Of a stretch of DNA of 64,000 bases, positions 25,275 to 34,333 are shown piece by piece (position 1 is the first letter of the stretch; each line of letters begins with the position of its first letter). This DNA is from Bergeyella porcorum (lineage in GTDB: Bacteria > Bacteroidota > Bacteroidia > Flavobacteriales > Weeksellaceae). The notes under the pieces were generated by a model, which saw only the letters and a program-made list of their open reading frames with translations, ran no database searches and was not told the DNA's origin. The DNA is taken from NCBI RefSeq assembly GCF_042427575.1, contig NZ_JBHMFD010000009.1:1-64000 (forward strand), read 5' to 3'. A program made the position numbers and the translations under genes.

Positions 25275-26279
25275 TTACTGATTTTCAATTTTATCAAGGA
25301 AAGGATAATCCTCCTGTGCATATACATACTCGTAGATTTTCTCTGCATCTGGATACGGAGAATTTTCCATAAACTCTACACATTCTTCTACAAAATCTCT
25401 GGACTGATTATCCAACGCTTCCAATTCTTCTTCTGTAGCCCATCCATTGGACAAGATTCTTTGTTTTACCAGTTCTATTGGGTCATCTTCTTTATGCATT
25501 GCCACTTCTTCCTTAGTTCTATACGGCTCTGCATCCGACATAGAGTGTCCTCTGTATCGGTAAGTTCTTGCTTCTATAAAGGTAGGTCCATCACCTCTTC
25601 TCGCTCTTTCAATAGCTTCATAAGCTGCCTCTGCTACTTTCTCTGGGTCCATAGCATCTACTGGCAAGCAAGGCATTTCATAGCCAAGACCTAGTTTGTA
25701 AATATCCTCGTGGTTGGCTGTTCTTTTCACGGAAGTTCCCATCGCATATTGGTTGTTCTCCACTACAAATACTACAGGTAATTTCCAATTCATCGCCATA
25801 TTGAATGTCTCGTGAAGTGAACCTTGTCTGGCAGCACCATCACCGAAGAAACAGATATTCACCGCTTTTCTATCAAAATATTTATCTGCAAAAGCAATCC
25901 CTGCTCCTAATGGAATTTGCCCTCCTACAATACCGTGCCCACCATAGAAACGGTGTTCTTTACTGAAAATATGCATAGAACCACCCATACCGCCAGAAGT
26001 TCCTGTGGCTTTACCACACAACTCTGCCATTATTCTTTTCGGATCTACGCCCATCGCCATAGGGTGAATGTGGCAACGGTAAGCGGTAATCATACTATCT
26101 TTGGTGAGATCCATTGCGTGGGCAAAACCTGCTGGAATAGCCTCCTGACCATTGTAAAGGTGCAAGAATCCACGGATTTTTTGTTTAAGATAAAGAGAAC
26201 GGCACTTGTCTTCGAACCTTCTCCACATCGTCATATCTGCGTACCATTTTAGGTAAACTTCTTTAGAAAATTCCTTCAT
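25275..26279 (-). CDS. pdhA: Pyruvate dehydrogenase E1 component, alpha subunit
   Basis: Thiamine-diphosphate-dependent decarboxylase subunit of pyruvate dehydrogenase. The ThDP motif GDGAARQG through VVFVVENNQYAMGTS (about 165-195) is intact, as is the phosphorylation-loop region TYRYRGHSMSDAEPYRT. The 334 residues match the alpha chain of an alpha2-beta2 E1, so a separate E1-beta must be encoded elsewhere. It lies directly upstream of pdhC on the same strand, the normal Flavobacteriia arrangement. Confidence 0.95.
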   Translation of the reverse strand: MKEFSKEVYLKWYADMTMWRRFEDKCRSLYLKQKIRGFLHLYNGQEAIPAGFAHAMDLTKDSMITAYRCHIHPMAMGVDPKRIMAELCGKATGTSGGMGGSMHIFSKEHRFYGGHGIVGGQIPLGAGIAFADKYFDRKAVNICFFGDGAARQGSLHETFNMAMNWKLPVVFVVENNQYAMGTSVKRTANHEDIYKLGLGYEMPCLPVDAMDPEKVAEAAYEAIERARRGDGPTFIEARTYRYRGHSMSDAEPYRTKEEVAMHKEDDPIELVKQRILSNGWATEEELEALDNQSRDFVEECVEFMENSPYPDAEKIYEYVYAQEDYPFLDKIENQ

Positions 26280-26299
26280 TGTTAGTTGAATTATGACTG

Positions 26300-26307
26300 C
26301 AAAAATA
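26300..26307 (-). promoter_or_regulatory. -7 promoter element of pdhA
   Basis: On the minus strand this reads TATTTTTG (TAnnTTTG), 20 bp before the pdhA ATG. No clear -33 element is seen. Confidence 0.5.
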
Positions 26308-26446
26308 TGAAATTTATTGTGAAGGATAATCCTATATATTGTAAAAAATAAACTTAGCCGAAATAATTTATTCCAAGCTGTAGCTTAGAAGAGGAACACA
26401 ACTAAGCAAAAATAAATTAAAACCACTAATTATCAAACATTTAACA

Positions 26447-27340
26447 TTATAATTTCAAAAGTGTTTTGATTAATTCTCGTTTACTTTGGCTCATCACAGA
26501 GTAGGTATACTGCCTAGCACCGAAGCGTTGAAAAAAAGTTTCTATCTGCGGCTGATTGCTCCCCATAAAACTAAAATTTCTACATTCTGAAAACTCTTGC
26601 AATAGTAAATCTATAAGAATAGATGGGCAATTTTCTTTCAGATACCCAGGATGGTTGATAAGCGAAGTGGAATATACAGTATGCCCATCATCGTAAAGGA
26701 AGGCGATGCTTGCCACTTCCCCATCGTAATATAGCGTTCTTATTTTCAGCAAATTACTATCATAATACTTTTGATAAAAACCCAACAAAATAGCTTTAGC
26801 TTTATCATCTAATCCTTTAGAATATTGACAAAAAAACGACTTTAATTCTTCCAAATCAATAGATGATTCTAATCTTATTTTCCCTTGATTTTTGGGCAAT
26901 ATTCTTACATTTCTTCTCCTATCAGAAGTATAGTTTTGCCTTATAGCTTCATAAGCATTTTTAGAAATAATATAATTTTTACGCTGTAAAAGTTGGGATT
27001 TTAAAAACTGATTTTTCTCGTTAAAAGCATAATAATGAATGCGATACCGCTGTTTCAGTTCAGCAAGAAATGCTTCATTCAATTGAGGCAAATCCTCCTT
27101 ACTGAATATGCCCAATTGCTGTATACCCAAAGGTATTGTTGCAAATTTAACCCCCAATTTTCGGGTAATGTATATGGGCATCACAGCTAGGTAATCTTCT
27201 AAGACTAGAAACTCCCAATGCGAAGCTCCATAAACCTCTAGGCACGCCTGTGTGGCGGAAAAATGATACTGTGCCGAATGGGTTATACAATCGTTATACT
27301 TTTCAAAATCTATTTCGTCATATTTCAAACATCGTATCAT
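26447..27340 (-). CDS. FemAB / GNAT-like acyltransferase
   Basis: A 297-residue cytosolic protein with a FemAB-like GNAT fold: YHFSATQACLEVYG and AVMPIYITRKLGVKFATIPLGIQQ in the first half, then NYTSDRRRNVRILPKN, IRTLYYDGEVASIAFLYDDGHTVYSTSLI and NFSFMGSNQPQIETFFQRFGA in the second. The last segments resemble the acyl-donor and substrate sites of FemAB/BioF2-like acetyltransferases, which modify peptidoglycan precursors, lipids or exopolysaccharide. The actual substrate is unknown. Its ATG overlaps the radC stop by 4 bp (ATGA), so the genes are translationally coupled. Confidence 0.7.
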   Translation of the reverse strand: MIRCLKYDEIDFEKYNDCITHSAQYHFSATQACLEVYGASHWEFLVLEDYLAVMPIYITRKLGVKFATIPLGIQQLGIFSKEDLPQLNEAFLAELKQRYRIHYYAFNEKNQFLKSQLLQRKNYIISKNAYEAIRQNYTSDRRRNVRILPKNQGKIRLESSIDLEELKSFFCQYSKGLDDKAKAILLGFYQKYYDSNLLKIRTLYYDGEVASIAFLYDDGHTVYSTSLINHPGYLKENCPSILIDLLLQEFSECRNFSFMGSNQPQIETFFQRFGARQYTYSVMSQSKRELIKTLLKL

Positions 27341-28014
27341 AATAATCCCTCATTTGAAAAGCTAAAAAAAGAAGTCTGATTCAGAATCAGATGGTCTATC
27401 AAGGTAATATTCAACAATTTACCTGCCTGATGTATCTGCTTGGTGATTTTAATATCTTCCTCACTCGGTTGCAAACTTCCTGCAGGGTGATTGTGAGCTA
27501 AGAAAATTCCCGTTGCAAAATGGTCTAACGCCGTTTTGAACAAAACCCGCACATCTACCACCGAACTAGAAATCCCCCCTGAAGAAATCTGAGAAAAATG
27601 AAGGATTTTATTTTTTTGATTCACAAAAGCTGCCCAGACTTCCTCCGTTTGCAAATCTGAAAGGTAAGGTTTGAAAAACCAAAACGCTTCATTGGGAGAT
27701 GTTAACGATTTTTTTTCTGCCACTTCTTGCGATGCCCTTCTGCGTCCTATTTCTAAAGCCGCTGCTATGGCAATAGCCTTCGCCTCTCCCACTCCATTGA
27801 ATTTCATTAAATCTTTGATGGATAATCTGCTGAGCTGATGCCAATTGTTCCCCACCGATTGTAAAATTCTTCGGCTAAGTTCCACGGCACTTTCATCTCT
27901 ATTACCACTCCCGATGATGATTGCCAAAAGCTCTGCATCCGAAAGTGTATTTTTCCCTTTCAGTATAAATTTTTCTCTCGGGCGGTCATCTTCCGCTAGG
28001 AATTTTATAGACAT
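27337..28014 (-). CDS. radC: RadC family JAB-domain protein
   Basis: The family is named for a supposed DNA-repair role that has not held up; the C-terminal domain is a JAB1/MPN metalloprotease-like fold. The N-terminal UPF0758 region has DDRPREKFILKGKNTLSDAELLAIIIGSG and a helix-hairpin-helix-like part, LMKFNGVGEAKAIAIAAALE. The JAMM motif is HNHPAGSLQPSEED (about residues 174-187), with a catalytic Glu expected further upstream. The 225 residues are normal. It is upstream of the acyltransferase gene with overlapping stop and start. Confidence 0.9.
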   Translation of the reverse strand: MSIKFLAEDDRPREKFILKGKNTLSDAELLAIIIGSGNRDESAVELSRRILQSVGNNWHQLSRLSIKDLMKFNGVGEAKAIAIAAALEIGRRRASQEVAEKKSLTSPNEAFWFFKPYLSDLQTEEVWAAFVNQKNKILHFSQISSGGISSSVVDVRVLFKTALDHFATGIFLAHNHPAGSLQPSEEDIKITKQIHQAGKLLNITLIDHLILNQTSFFSFSNEGLL

Positions 28015-28076
28015 CGCGTCAGGATTAAATCATTAAAATATTTCAAACATTTAAAATCTATTTTCTAATCTCCAAC

Positions 28077-28147
28077 TTCTAACCTCTAATTTCTAAACTC
28101 TAACCTCTAATTTCTAAACTCTAACCTCTAATTTCTAACCTCTAAAC
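28077..28147. repeat. Three-unit 21-bp tandem repeat
   Basis: AACCTCTAATTTCTAAACTC-type units begin at 28081, 28102 and 28123 (21-bp period), followed by a shortened unit at 28137 that runs into the 3' end of the lolD-like gene. The repeat words are pyrimidine-rich on the plus strand. Confidence 0.85.
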
Positions 28148-28807
28148 AATCAATCCATCTTTCATCACCAGTTTCCTATCGGTAATCTCTGCCAGCTCTT
28201 TATTGTGTGTTACGATAACGAAGGTTTGGTTGTATTTATCCCTTAAATCAAAAAACAATTGGTGCAAATCATCGGCATTTTTAGAGTCCAAATTTCCCGT
28301 AGGCTCATCTGCAAAAATAATTTTAGGAGCATTAATCAAAGCCCTTGCTACAGCCACTCTTTGTGCTTCCCCTCCTGAGATTTCATTAGGCTTATGATGC
28401 ACTCGCTCGGCGATATTAAGGTCTTCAAAAAGGCTGAAGGCTTTTTCCAAATAATCTTTTTCATTCTTCCCCGCAATGCGTATTGGCAAAAGTACATTCT
28501 CCAATGCGGTAAACTCTGGTAAAAGCTGATGAAACTGAAATACAAAGCCTATATTTTCATTTCTAAATTTGGAAAGCTCCTTATCTTTCATATTGATAAA
28601 GGATTTCCCATCAATCTGAATTTCAGTTTGATATTTAGACGGATGCGAAGGAATATCTAGGGTTCCTAAAATCTGAAGTAAGGTAGATTTTCCAGCTCCA
28701 GATTCTCCCACAATGGAAACCACCTCTCCTTCTTTGATGTGCAAATCTACACCCTTCAGCACCTCCAAATCTCCGTAATATTTATGTATGTTTCTTGCTA
28801 TAATCAT
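28142..28807 (-). CDS. lolD: ABC transporter ATP-binding protein, LolD type
   Basis: ATPase of a small ABC exporter of the LolD/MacB group. In Gram-negative cells LolCDE releases lipoproteins from the inner membrane for transport to the outer membrane. Motifs: Walker A GESGAGKST (about 34-42), Q-loop FQFHQLLPEFT, signature ISGGEAQRVAVARAL, Walker B KIIFADEPTGNLDS, H-loop IVTHNKELAE. The 221 residues are typical. No permease gene is adjacent, so the LolD assignment rests on sequence type; another small exporter is possible. Confidence 0.82.
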   Translation of the reverse strand: MIIARNIHKYYGDLEVLKGVDLHIKEGEVVSIVGESGAGKSTLLQILGTLDIPSHPSKYQTEIQIDGKSFINMKDKELSKFRNENIGFVFQFHQLLPEFTALENVLLPIRIAGKNEKDYLEKAFSLFEDLNIAERVHHKPNEISGGEAQRVAVARALINAPKIIFADEPTGNLDSKNADDLHQLFFDLRDKYNQTFVIVTHNKELAEITDRKLVMKDGLIV

Positions 28808-28842
28808 TGTTTCAAATGTATTAATTTATCGCAAATGAGCGA

Positions 28843-29661
28843 TTATTTTGTGGAATAAAAATAAACCAATAGTACAATCCCCACAATGATTCTGTACCAA
28901 CCCCAAAATTTGAATCCATATTTGGTAAGCACGGCAATAAAAGTCTTCACGGCAATCATCGCCACAATAAACGCCACAATATTCCCTACGATGAAGACCT
29001 GAATATTTTCTGACGATGCCATTATCATTTCATAACCTTTCTGAGGGTGTCCTGTGGCTTCGCCCCAAGTTTTTACAAAAACTGAATAGACCGTTACGGC
29101 AAGCATTGTAGGCACTGCCAAGAAGAATGAAAACTCCGCAGCTGCTTTTCGGCTAAGCCCTTGCGTCATCCCTCCAATGATAGATGCCGCAGAACGCGAT
29201 GTCCCTGGCATCATTGCCAAACATTGCCAAAATCCTATAATAATGGCTTTTTTTATGCTGATTTCCTTCTCATCATCTATCTTAGGATTTTTAAACCATT
29301 CATCCACAAACAATAATACCACACCTCCTAAAATCAGTACTGTGGAAATGGCTATTTGATTACCTAAAACAGCTTCTATCTTATCATCAAACAACTTGCC
29401 TAATACCAAAGCAGGAATCACTGCGAAGGCTAGCTTGATGTAAAAATTCAGATTAGAAAAGTTGAAAAACTTTTTCCAATACAACACCACGATAGACAAT
29501 ATCGCTCCAAACTGTATAGACACCTGAAACATTTTGAGGTATTCTGTTTCTTCCATTCCCATCAGAGCTGCTGTAAACCCCATATGTGCTGTGGAAGAAA
29601 TGGGCAGATACTCTGTAAGCCCTTCTACTATTGCAATGATAATTGCTTGTATTAAATCCAT
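28843..29661 (-). CDS. uppP: Undecaprenyl-diphosphatase
   Basis: Integral membrane phosphatase that recycles undecaprenyl pyrophosphate to the monophosphate carrier for peptidoglycan and other surface polymers; overexpression gives bacitracin resistance. Motifs: the N-terminal IVEGLTEYLPISSTAHM (Glu and Ser/His active-site cluster) and PGTSRSAASIIGGMTQGLSR near residue 165. About eight hydrophobic segments are visible. The 272 residues are normal. It lies downstream of ftsX and the DUF3098 gene, a conserved cell-envelope cluster in Bacteroidota. Confidence 0.95.
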   Translation of the reverse strand: MDLIQAIIIAIVEGLTEYLPISSTAHMGFTAALMGMEETEYLKMFQVSIQFGAILSIVVLYWKKFFNFSNLNFYIKLAFAVIPALVLGKLFDDKIEAVLGNQIAISTVLILGGVVLLFVDEWFKNPKIDDEKEISIKKAIIIGFWQCLAMMPGTSRSAASIIGGMTQGLSRKAAAEFSFFLAVPTMLAVTVYSVFVKTWGEATGHPQKGYEMIMASSENIQVFIVGNIVAFIVAMIAVKTFIAVLTKYGFKFWGWYRIIVGIVLLVYFYSTK

Positions 29662-29747
29662 CTTTATTTTTTCGCTTTATTAAAACAAAACTTTGCCGAA
29701 GTTTTTACCCAAAACCTCAACAAAGTTATTCTATTATTTCTATTGTA

Positions 29748-30011
29748 TTAACGCTGTTTTTTCAGAATAGCATAGACCTCTACGGCAAATCCTAAAATCA
29801 CCAATAGCGGTGCTATTCTAATCCTCAGTACAGAAAAAATACCATCGTTCCATTGGTTAGGGTCATACTTGCCATCCACGGTATTGGCATCTGCTCCCAA
29901 CATCAGTACAAATCCCAAAGCAATAAGCCCTAAACCGATGAGCATCCATTTATAATTATCTTTCCCGAAGTAAAATCCAAAGGTCTTAGATTCGTCTTTT
30001 AGCTGTTTCAT
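29748..30011 (-). CDS. DUF3098 family small membrane protein
   Basis: An 87-residue protein with two membrane helices (about 22-42 and 64-82) separated by a short loop with DANTVDGKYDPNQWND. It corresponds to DUF3098, which in Bacteroidota sits between ftsX and uppP, as here (3 bp after ftsX). The context suggests a role in division or envelope synthesis, but none has been shown. Confidence 0.85.
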   Translation of the reverse strand: MKQLKDESKTFGFYFGKDNYKWMLIGLGLIALGFVLMLGADANTVDGKYDPNQWNDGIFSVLRIRIAPLLVILGFAVEVYAILKKQR

Positions 30012-30014
30012 CTT

Positions 30015-30914
30015 TTAGTTATAATAAAGATTATCAATATTCGCTTTTAAGAATCTCCAAGTTGCAAAAATGGTACTGATAACGGTGATGAATATCCCTA
30101 CACCTAATACCAATAAAACCAACCATAAGTATTTCACATCACTAGGAATAAAGGCTTCACCAATCTCTTGTGTAAAATAATACCATACGCCAAATAATGC
30201 CAATAATCCCAAAACAGACCCTACTAAGCCTAATAATACCGCTTCTAAAATAAACGGCTTTAGGATAAATCTTCTTCTAGCCCCTACCAGCTGCATTGTC
30301 TTGATGATAAATCTTTTGGAGAAAATTTTCAATCGGATAGAGTTATTAATCAACACCACAGCCAAAACCAAAAATAAAATAGAAAATCCTAAAATCCATT
30401 TTAAAATTCTATTAAGGTTGTTGTAAACCTCTACCATCAGAGAGCTATTATTTTTCACTTCTTCTACCCCTGGTACTGCCTGCAATTGCTTCAAAGCATC
30501 ATCTATCTTAGCTGGGTCCACATACTCAGGTTTCAGTGCGACCTCCACAGAAGACGGAAAAATATTAGCATCAAAAAGAGCATCGCTATCTATCCCCATA
30601 CTCTTTTTAGCCTCTTTTGTAGCCATTTCTCGGGAAATATAAGTTGCTCGCTTCACAGGTTCTAACACCTGAATTTTGTGAAATGCTTCTTGTTCTAACT
30701 TAGCAACTTTTGCTGAATCTTTGGGGTCATAATTATCATCAAAATAAGCATTGACTACCAATTGCTCTTTGATATAATCCGAATATTTCTGTGCATTGAT
30801 AAGAATAAGCCCCATTAGTCCCAATAAAAACAATACTAATGCAATGGAAATGACCACCGTAATATTGCTGGAACGGAGTCTTCGCTTATTAAAATCATCA
30901 ACTGTTTTTGACAT
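30015..30914 (-). CDS. ftsX: Cell division protein FtsX
   Basis: Membrane subunit of the FtsEX complex that controls peptidoglycan hydrolases at division. One N-terminal helix (about 22-42), a large periplasmic domain (about 43-170), then three helices near residues 172-192, 220-245 and 263-288. The cytoplasmic-loop motif MQLVGARRRFILKPFILEA is characteristic. I place the start at the ATG at 30914 rather than a TTG one codon before. The ftsE partner is not adjacent; the closest ABC ATPase in the window is the LolD-type gene at 28.1 kb. Confidence 0.92.
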   Translation of the reverse strand: MSKTVDDFNKRRLRSSNITVVISIALVLFLLGLMGLILINAQKYSDYIKEQLVVNAYFDDNYDPKDSAKVAKLEQEAFHKIQVLEPVKRATYISREMATKEAKKSMGIDSDALFDANIFPSSVEVALKPEYVDPAKIDDALKQLQAVPGVEEVKNNSSLMVEVYNNLNRILKWILGFSILFLVLAVVLINNSIRLKIFSKRFIIKTMQLVGARRRFILKPFILEAVLLGLVGSVLGLLALFGVWYYFTQEIGEAFIPSDVKYLWLVLLVLGVGIFITVISTIFATWRFLKANIDNLYYN

Positions 30915-31120
30915 CAAATAAAATTTTTGGCTAAAATAGAAAAAAACTTCCGAAATTTGCCGAAATTGGCGTTAAAAAATCTGTTAAAAAACCTATAAAA
31001 TCTTCCGTTTTGGTGATGAAATTAACCATTAAAGTTTGTTTTACAAGCATTTAGAATTTCAAAAAACATTGATAAACCAAAGGAACAACAGATGGATTAT
31101 CCCTGATAAACAAAATACTT

Positions 31121-31891
31121 ATGAGCGTAAAGGCAAAAAAACACCTCGGGCAGCATTTCCTTACAGATGAAAATATTGCAAAAAAAATAGTAGATGGATT
31201 ATCTTTCTTTGGATACCATAGCGTCTTAGAGGTAGGCCCTGGGATGGGCGTTCTCACCAAATATCTTTTGGAAAAAGATACCTCCCTCTACCTTGCAGAA
31301 ATAGATACCGAGTCTATTGACTATCTAAAAAATCATTACAGTGCCATTACAGATGCCACCTTTGTAGGTGATTTTTTAAAAACAGATTTTTCCAGCATCA
31401 CCCCAAAGCCATTGGCTGTTATTGGTAATTTTCCGTATAATATTTCCTCTCAGATTCTTTTTAAGATTGTGGACCATTTCCAAGAGATTCCAGAGATGGT
31501 GGGAATGTTTCAAAAAGAAGTTGCCGAGCGTACGGCTGCCGTACCTCGCACCAAAGATTATGGTATTTTATCCGTATTGGTACAGGCATACTATGAAGTG
31601 AAGTATCTATTTACCGTTCACGAGAATGTCTTTAACCCTCCACCTAAAGTAAAGTCTGGCGTTATCCGCCTAAGTCGAAATCCTAAGGCAGGACTAGAAG
31701 GCAACGAGGTTTTATTTAAACAAATTGTAAAAGCGGGGTTCAATCAAAGGAGAAAGAAACTCTCTAATGCCCTGAAGGTATTGAACATTCCTGAAACTTT
31801 GAAGTCTCATCCGTTTTTAGACCAGCGAGCTGAGGAACTTTCCGTGGAAGATTTCATCCAATTTGCTACACTTTGGAAAGAGGCACTTTGA
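31121..31891 (+). CDS. rsmA: 16S rRNA dimethyladenosine transferase
   Basis: KsgA-type methyltransferase that dimethylates A1518 and A1519 at the 3' end of 16S rRNA during small-subunit assembly. Motifs: KKHLGQHFLTDENIAKKI at the start, the SAM site VLEVGPGMGVLT (about 36-47), NFPYNISSQI (catalytic NLPY-type loop near 105), and a C-terminal helical domain with AGFNQRRKKLSNAL. The 256 residues are normal. It is divergent from ftsX across a 200-bp intergenic region with no clear promoter consensus. Confidence 0.95.
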   Translation: MSVKAKKHLGQHFLTDENIAKKIVDGLSFFGYHSVLEVGPGMGVLTKYLLEKDTSLYLAEIDTESIDYLKNHYSAITDATFVGDFLKTDFSSITPKPLAVIGNFPYNISSQILFKIVDHFQEIPEMVGMFQKEVAERTAAVPRTKDYGILSVLVQAYYEVKYLFTVHENVFNPPPKVKSGVIRLSRNPKAGLEGNEVLFKQIVKAGFNQRRKKLSNALKVLNIPETLKSHPFLDQRAEELSVEDFIQFATLWKEAL

Positions 31892-31899
31892 TATAAAAA

Positions 31900-32235
31900 T
31901 CATAGCAAATACCTATAACTAATAAAATCATTTTTGTTGGTTAAATATTTTAGTAAATCTGTAACTATAATGTTCGCCTGTTCCCCGAAAGGAGCAAAAG
32001 TTATAATGTTATTCTTGAATTTTGAAGAAAGAGCAAAGAAGAAAGAAAAAAAGACCATCAACCGACAACCAACAACTATCAACCATTTTTGAGTTCTGAG
32101 TTTTGAGTTTTTGACAATTAACCATTGATAATTAACAATTAATAAAAGACCATCAACCAATTCCAAGTTTTGAGTGTTGAGTGTTGAATCAGCCCCCTAG
32201 CCTCCGAAGGGGAAACTACCAGCAACCAACAACTA
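31900..32235. repeat. Low-complexity repeat field, left part
   Basis: Intergenic sequence made of recurring words: CAACCGACAACCAACAACTA, GAGTTTTGAG, ACAATTAACCATTGATAATT, GACCATCAACCAATTCCAAG. A block from about 32112 to 32190 recurs with small changes at about 32695-32765. A minus-strand ORF here translates the repeats (LLIVNYQWLIV) and is not a gene. At 32193-32216 there is a degenerate C-rich palindromic repeat (CCCCCTAGCCTCCGAAGGGG). Confidence 0.8.
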
Positions 32236-32499
32236 TCAACCACTAAATTGATACCCCTCAACCACTAAATTAATACCCCTCAACCACTAAATTGATACCC
32301 CTCGACCATTAAGTTAATACCCCTCGACCATTAAGTTAATACCCTTCGACCATTAAATTAATACCCATCAACCACTAAATTAATACCCCTCAACCACTAA
32401 ATTGATACCCCTCGACCATTAAGTTAATACCCCTCGACCACTAAGTTAATACCCCTCAACCACTAAATTAATACCCCTTGACCACTAAATTGATACCCA
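32236..32499. repeat. Twelve-unit 22-bp tandem array
   Basis: Twelve head-to-tail 22-bp units fill exactly 264 bp. The consensus is TCAACCACTAAATT followed by RATACCCC, with A/G alternation at positions 3, 12 and 15 and C/T at position 8. Units 2-4 match units 7-9 exactly, showing that a 5-unit (110-bp) block was duplicated. The unit length is not a multiple of three and no ORF spans the array. Confidence 0.95.
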
Positions 32500-32830
32500 T
32501 ACCAGTTCTAAGTTCTAAGTGCTGAGTTTTGAGTTTTCATCAATTAACCATTAACCATTGATAATTAATAATTAATAGACAACCAACAACCAACTTGTGT
32601 TTTGAGTTTTGAGTTGTTGAGGAAAGAAGAAAGAGGAAAGAAGAAAGACCTCTTAACCTTCTAGCTTTTTAGCTTTCTAACAATTGAAAACCATTAACCA
32701 TTGACAATTAACAATTAATAAACGACCATCAACCAATTCCAAGTTTTGAGTATTGAGTGTTGAGTTTTCAACAATTAACCATTGACAATTAACAATTAGT
32801 AAACGACCAACAACTATCAACCATTTCATA
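32500..32830. repeat. Low-complexity repeat field, right part
   Basis: Continues the words of the left part: AATTAACCATTAACCATTGA, ACAACCAACAACCAAC, GTTTTGAGTTTTGAG, AGAAGAAAGAGGAAAG, and two copies of ACAATTAACCATTGACAATT near 32775 and, partly, 32690. The ORF reading through it on the minus strand (LLIVNCQWLIVEN repeated) is a by-product of the repeats. Confidence 0.8.
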
Positions 32831-32852
32831 CCGTTTTCTTTCAATAAATTAT

Positions 32853-32860
32853 TATTTTTG
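32853..32860 (+). promoter_or_regulatory. -7 promoter element of mgtE
   Basis: TATTTTTG, a full match to TAnnTTTG, 41 bp before the TTG start of mgtE. Confidence 0.5.
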
Positions 32861-32901
32861 CACTTTAAAATCTTCATCAATCTTAATACACCTTTCTTAT
32901 T

Positions 32902-34254
32902 TTGGCTGACGAAACACTGAACATACAAGAGCAACTGAAAAATGCCATTCTACAACATAATGTAGGTGATGCTTCTGCCATTATCTCCGAAATGGAGGCG
33001 GTGGATATTGCCCATTTCTTTGAGCAATTGGATACCGAAAATCAAACCTTCCTCTATGACTTGATGAACAATGAGCAATCTGCAGAGATGCTCTTGGAAA
33101 TCGATGAAGATAAAAGAAAAAAATTCCTCAGCACCCTATCATCAAAAGAAATTGCAGATGAAATTATCAATGAAATTGATTCTGATGATGCCGCAGACCT
33201 TATTGGTGAACTTCCCGAAAATCAACAGGATGAAATCATCCAGCAAATTGATGATAAAGACCACGCCCAAAGCATTGTAGATTTATTAAGATATGATGAA
33301 GATACTGCAGGGGGGCTTATGGCAACGGAATTGGTAAAGGTAAACCAAGACCTATCCATCATTGCAGCAGTAAAGGAAATGAGAAAACAAGCCGAAGAAA
33401 TGGCAGAGGTTTACTCTATCTATGTGGTAGATGAAAATGATAAACTCTTGGGAACACTCAGCTTGAAAAAACTCCTTACTACCAGTTCCTCTACCAAGGT
33501 TTCTAATGTTTTCAATTCTAAAATCCGTTCGGTAAAAGATTCTGAAGAAGCCGAAGAGGTGGCAAGAATGATGCAAAAATACGACCTCTTTGAGGTTCCC
33601 GTAGTAGATTCATTAGGAAAATTGGTAGGGCGAATTACCATTGACGATGTGATGGATTTCATCAAAGAAGAAACCGAGAAAGACTACCAGCTCGCTTCGG
33701 GGATTTCTATAGATGTGGACCACACCGATAATATCTTCCATATGACCAAAGCAAGGTTGCCTTGGCTCTTTATTGGGATGGTAGGAGGACTTATTGGTTC
33801 ACGCGTTTTGCAAGGGAATCAATCTGCATTGGAAAGCGTTCCTGCTCTGATGTTCTTTGTCCCTCTCATTGCAGCTACAGCAGGCAACATTGGCGTACAA
33901 GCCTCTGCCATCATTGTACAAGGTTTAGCCAATGACACTTTGGGACGCGATACCTTCAAGACATTAGCCAAAGAAGTGAGCGTTTCTGCCGCATCGGGGA
34001 TTATCCTTTCTCTGATTATTTTCGCTTTCAATCTCCTGATTAACCATCACGATTTCACCATTTCTATGACCATTTCTCTGTCTCTTCTGGCAGTGATAAT
34101 GGTTGCCGCTGTTATTGGTACCATTGTTCCCATTATCTTGGACAAAAACAAAATAGACCCCGCCATTGCAACAGGCCCCTTCATCACCACCTCTAATGAC
34201 ATCCTCGGTGTACTGATTTATTTCTCTATCGCTAAGATGATTTTACAGATTTAA
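32902..34254 (+). CDS. mgtE: Magnesium transporter MgtE
   Basis: Inner-membrane Mg2+ channel gated by its own cytoplasmic domain. An N-terminal superhelical domain (about 1-130, rich in ADLIGELPENQQDEI-type repeats), two CBS domains (about 130-255) and five membrane helices (about 277-450). The pore region has PLIAATAGNIGVQASAI. The reading frame has an upstream TAA and no ATG until residue 27, so the start is most likely the TTG at 32902; conserved sequence begins right after it. A bidirectional terminator separates it from the converging TonB-receptor pseudogene. Confidence 0.92.
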   Translation: MADETLNIQEQLKNAILQHNVGDASAIISEMEAVDIAHFFEQLDTENQTFLYDLMNNEQSAEMLLEIDEDKRKKFLSTLSSKEIADEIINEIDSDDAADLIGELPENQQDEIIQQIDDKDHAQSIVDLLRYDEDTAGGLMATELVKVNQDLSIIAAVKEMRKQAEEMAEVYSIYVVDENDKLLGTLSLKKLLTTSSSTKVSNVFNSKIRSVKDSEEAEEVARMMQKYDLFEVPVVDSLGKLVGRITIDDVMDFIKEETEKDYQLASGISIDVDHTDNIFHMTKARLPWLFIGMVGGLIGSRVLQGNQSALESVPALMFFVPLIAATAGNIGVQASAIIVQGLANDTLGRDTFKTLAKEVSVSAASGIILSLIIFAFNLLINHHDFTISMTISLSLLAVIMVAAVIGTIVPIILDKNKIDPAIATGPFITTSNDILGVLIYFSIAKMILQI

Positions 34255-34287
34255 GGATTTTTACATCGTTTTAATACTAACAAAAAA

Positions 34288-34324
34288 AAGCCCAACTGCT
34301 ATTTATTCTCAGTTGGGCTTTTTT
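34288..34324. terminator. Bidirectional terminator between mgtE and the TonB-dependent receptor
   Basis: AAGCCCAACTG (34288-34298) and CAGTTGGGCTT (34310-34320) form an 11-bp perfect stem, with A on the left and T on the right. Confidence 0.9.
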
Positions 34325-34333
34325 TAGTATCCT

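Noticed and set aside
25184..25372. Small ORF between pdhC and pdhA
   Set aside because: Antisense to the end of pdhA and to the intergenic region; no coding pattern.
31900..32166. Minus-strand ORF in the left repeat field
   Set aside because: Same low-complexity translation; no homology pattern and no promoter element.
32677..32934. Minus-strand ORF LLIVNCQWLIV
   Set aside because: Reads through low-complexity repeats and overlaps the conserved start of mgtE.
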